A stretch of DNA of 64,000 nt, taken from NCBI GenBank assembly GCA_019359515.1, contig JAHHHC010000010.1, positions 1 through 64,000 on the forward strand. Reading direction: 5' to 3'. The stretch is from Desmonostoc vinosum HA7617-LM4 (lineage in GTDB: Bacteria; Cyanobacteriota; Cyanobacteriia; Cyanobacteriales; Nostocaceae). The position numbers and the translations under genes were made by a program. The stretch's first letter is position 1, and every line of letters starts with the position of its first letter. This document shows positions 62,781 to 64,000 of this stretch, piece after piece. The notes below the pieces were generated by a model, which saw only the letters and a program-made list of their open reading frames with translations, had not been told where the DNA came from and searched no databases.

Positions 62781-63099
62781 ATTTGGAATACATATGGTGT
62801 TGCACAGTCACTCATGAGGCTTGTCATTTGTCATTGTTCATTAGTTATTTCTCCCAATTCCCGGTGGGCTGAGCGAAGTCGTACCCTACGGGAAGCAAGC
62901 TACGCGCAGCGTCTCCGACAGGAGAAGCCCATTCCCCTCTTCAATGTCAAGTATGTGTAATTAAAATACATGTTATTTTTGACAATTCTTCGTTATTTTA
63001 TCCTGCGTTTCTCAACAAAAATTTAGACAAGTAAAATATCATTCTTGGGTAGCAGAAGATATAAGTAAGTGGGGAAGACTATTACTTTGTCATCTGTCT
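62781..63099. other. Divergent spacer with a repeat
   Basis: 62866-62930 holds TGGGCTGAGCGAAGTCGTAC to CGCAGCGTCTCCGACAGGAG, the reverse of 51890-51950. The last 150 bases are AT-rich and should carry the promoters. No gene. Confidence 0.45.
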
Positions 63100-64000
63100 G
63101 TGAGCAAAACAAAGCTTTTAAGATTATTGGGGTTGGTAATTGCGATCGCGATCGCTGTGATTGCTTGTCATAGCTTACAACCATTAATTCAACCATCAAT
63201 ACCCACCCCCGTTACTATCAAACTTAGTGGTTGGGCAGGTTCTCTAGTTGAGCAAAATCTTTTGAAACAGGTGTTGAAAGATTTTGAAGCACAGCATCCC
63301 AATATCAAAGTCAAGTATGAGGTCATCTCCGACCAATACATGGATGTGATCAAAACCCGCTTGGTTGGAGAGGCAGCCCCTGATGTTTTCTATCTAGATG
63401 CACTAGAAGCGCCTTTGTTGATGAGTCAAAATGTGCTGGAACCACTAGATAGTTACATCACTCCCCAATTTGACTTAGCAGACTTTGAAGCAAACCTACT
63501 CGATAGCTTCAAATACCAGAACCAAATTTATGGTCTGCCGAAAGATTATTCTACCCTTGCTCTTTTGTATAACAAAAAAGCATTTGCTGCCGCAGGATTA
63601 AACAATCCACCAACAACTTGGGACGAATTACTTACTTACTCTCGACAATTAACAGGTAAACTCAACAAATACGGCTTTGGCGAAATTCCAGAACTAGCGC
63701 GTCAAGTTTACAAAATCAAAGCCTTTGGTGGACAACTCGTTGACCAAAAGGGTTACGCTACCTTTGCTAATACAGCAGGTTTACAGGGTTTAGAGTTAGT
63801 TGTAGACCAGTATCAAAAAGACCGCTCCTCTGCTCAAAAATCTGATGTTGGCACCAACTCAGGTAGTGAAATGTTTGGACAGAGCAAAGTTGCAATGGTA
63901 GTTGAAGGTAATTGGGCAATTACCTATCTTAACGAAACCTTTCCCAATCTGGAGTTTGCTACCGCAGAAATACCTACTATAAATAATAAAAAAGGCACGA
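63100..64000 (+). CDS. ABC-transporter solute-binding lipoprotein (sugar type), 3' part outside
   Basis: A GTG start at 63100 gives SKTKLLRLLGLVIAIAIAV followed by IACHS, a lipoprotein signal with the lipid cysteine. The mature part matches family-1 extracellular solute-binding proteins (sugar or glycerol-phosphate): VKYEVISDQYMDVIKTRLVG, APDVFYLDALEAPLL, YGLPKDYSTLALLYNKKAF and NNPPTTWDELL. 300 codons are seen; the window ends inside the C-terminal lobe. Permease genes probably follow. It is the nearest periplasmic binding protein to the GlnX-like gene, but an MFS gene lies between. Confidence 0.9.
   Translation, partial: MSKTKLLRLLGLVIAIAIAVIACHSLQPLIQPSIPTPVTIKLSGWAGSLVEQNLLKQVLKDFEAQHPNIKVKYEVISDQYMDVIKTRLVGEAAPDVFYLDALEAPLLMSQNVLEPLDSYITPQFDLADFEANLLDSFKYQNQIYGLPKDYSTLALLYNKKAFAAAGLNNPPTTWDELLTYSRQLTGKLNKYGFGEIPELARQVYKIKAFGGQLVDQKGYATFANTAGLQGLELVVDQYQKDRSSAQKSDVGTNSGSEMFGQSKVAMVVEGNWAITYLNETFPNLEFATAEIPTINNKKGT

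Overview
The window looks like chromosomal DNA of a filamentous, Nostoc-like cyanobacterium. The octamer GCGATCGC (HIP1) recurs throughout. The gene content is oxygenic-phototroph (ChlI, PsbP/CyanoP, PcxA, DUF4327, DUF6816), and intergenic space is filled with repeat families typical of Nostocales: 7-bp short tandem repeats, GC-rich repeats built on TTAGCG, and miniature inverted-repeat elements. No CRISPR array, rRNA operon or intact insertion sequence was found. One tRNA (Cys, GCA) is present.

Layout. 1-8,000 is accessory and decaying: four unrecognised or DNA-binding genes, a ParE/RelE-type toxin-antitoxin pair, a helicase fragment with an in-frame stop, a truncated ORF, a HEAT-repeat gene carrying one in-frame stop and cut by an IS4-like remnant, a putative PD-(D/E)XK-like protein and a TonB-receptor fragment. 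8,000-31,900 is mainly housekeeping: an EF-G paralogue, uridine phosphorylase, Nnr, Ffh, a three-part carotenoid-oxygenase fusion, RpsP with a KH protein, PhoH, PsbP, Maf, PcxA, PPK2 and a large secreted PKD protein. 32,000-48,500 holds a cysteine-desulfurase-like enzyme, twin ArsR regulators, an RCK-channel-RCK protein, an MlaE-type permease, ChlI, a nucleotidyltransferase, RplU-RpmA, a phosphodiesterase, tRNA-Cys, MTHFR and TrpS. 48,900-53,100 has a B12-binding radical SAM protein, a dead TnpB, an MMADHC-like protein and repeats.

53,100-60,800 is the most interesting block: a coiled-coil protein, a PknG-type Ser/Thr kinase, a vWA protein, a zinc-ribbon/FHA protein and a four-TM protein with two extracytoplasmic helical regions, all on the + strand. 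The kinase, FHA and four-TM parts resemble the PknG, GarA and GlnX parts of the mycobacterial nutrient-sensing pathway. An MFS transporter and the start of a solute-binding lipoprotein close the window.

Several ORFs have been altered by repeat DNA: a short-tandem-repeat unit lies in frame inside EF-G, another forms the C-terminal tail of the coiled-coil protein, and a TTAGCG-type repeat supplies the end of an unknown 207-aa protein.
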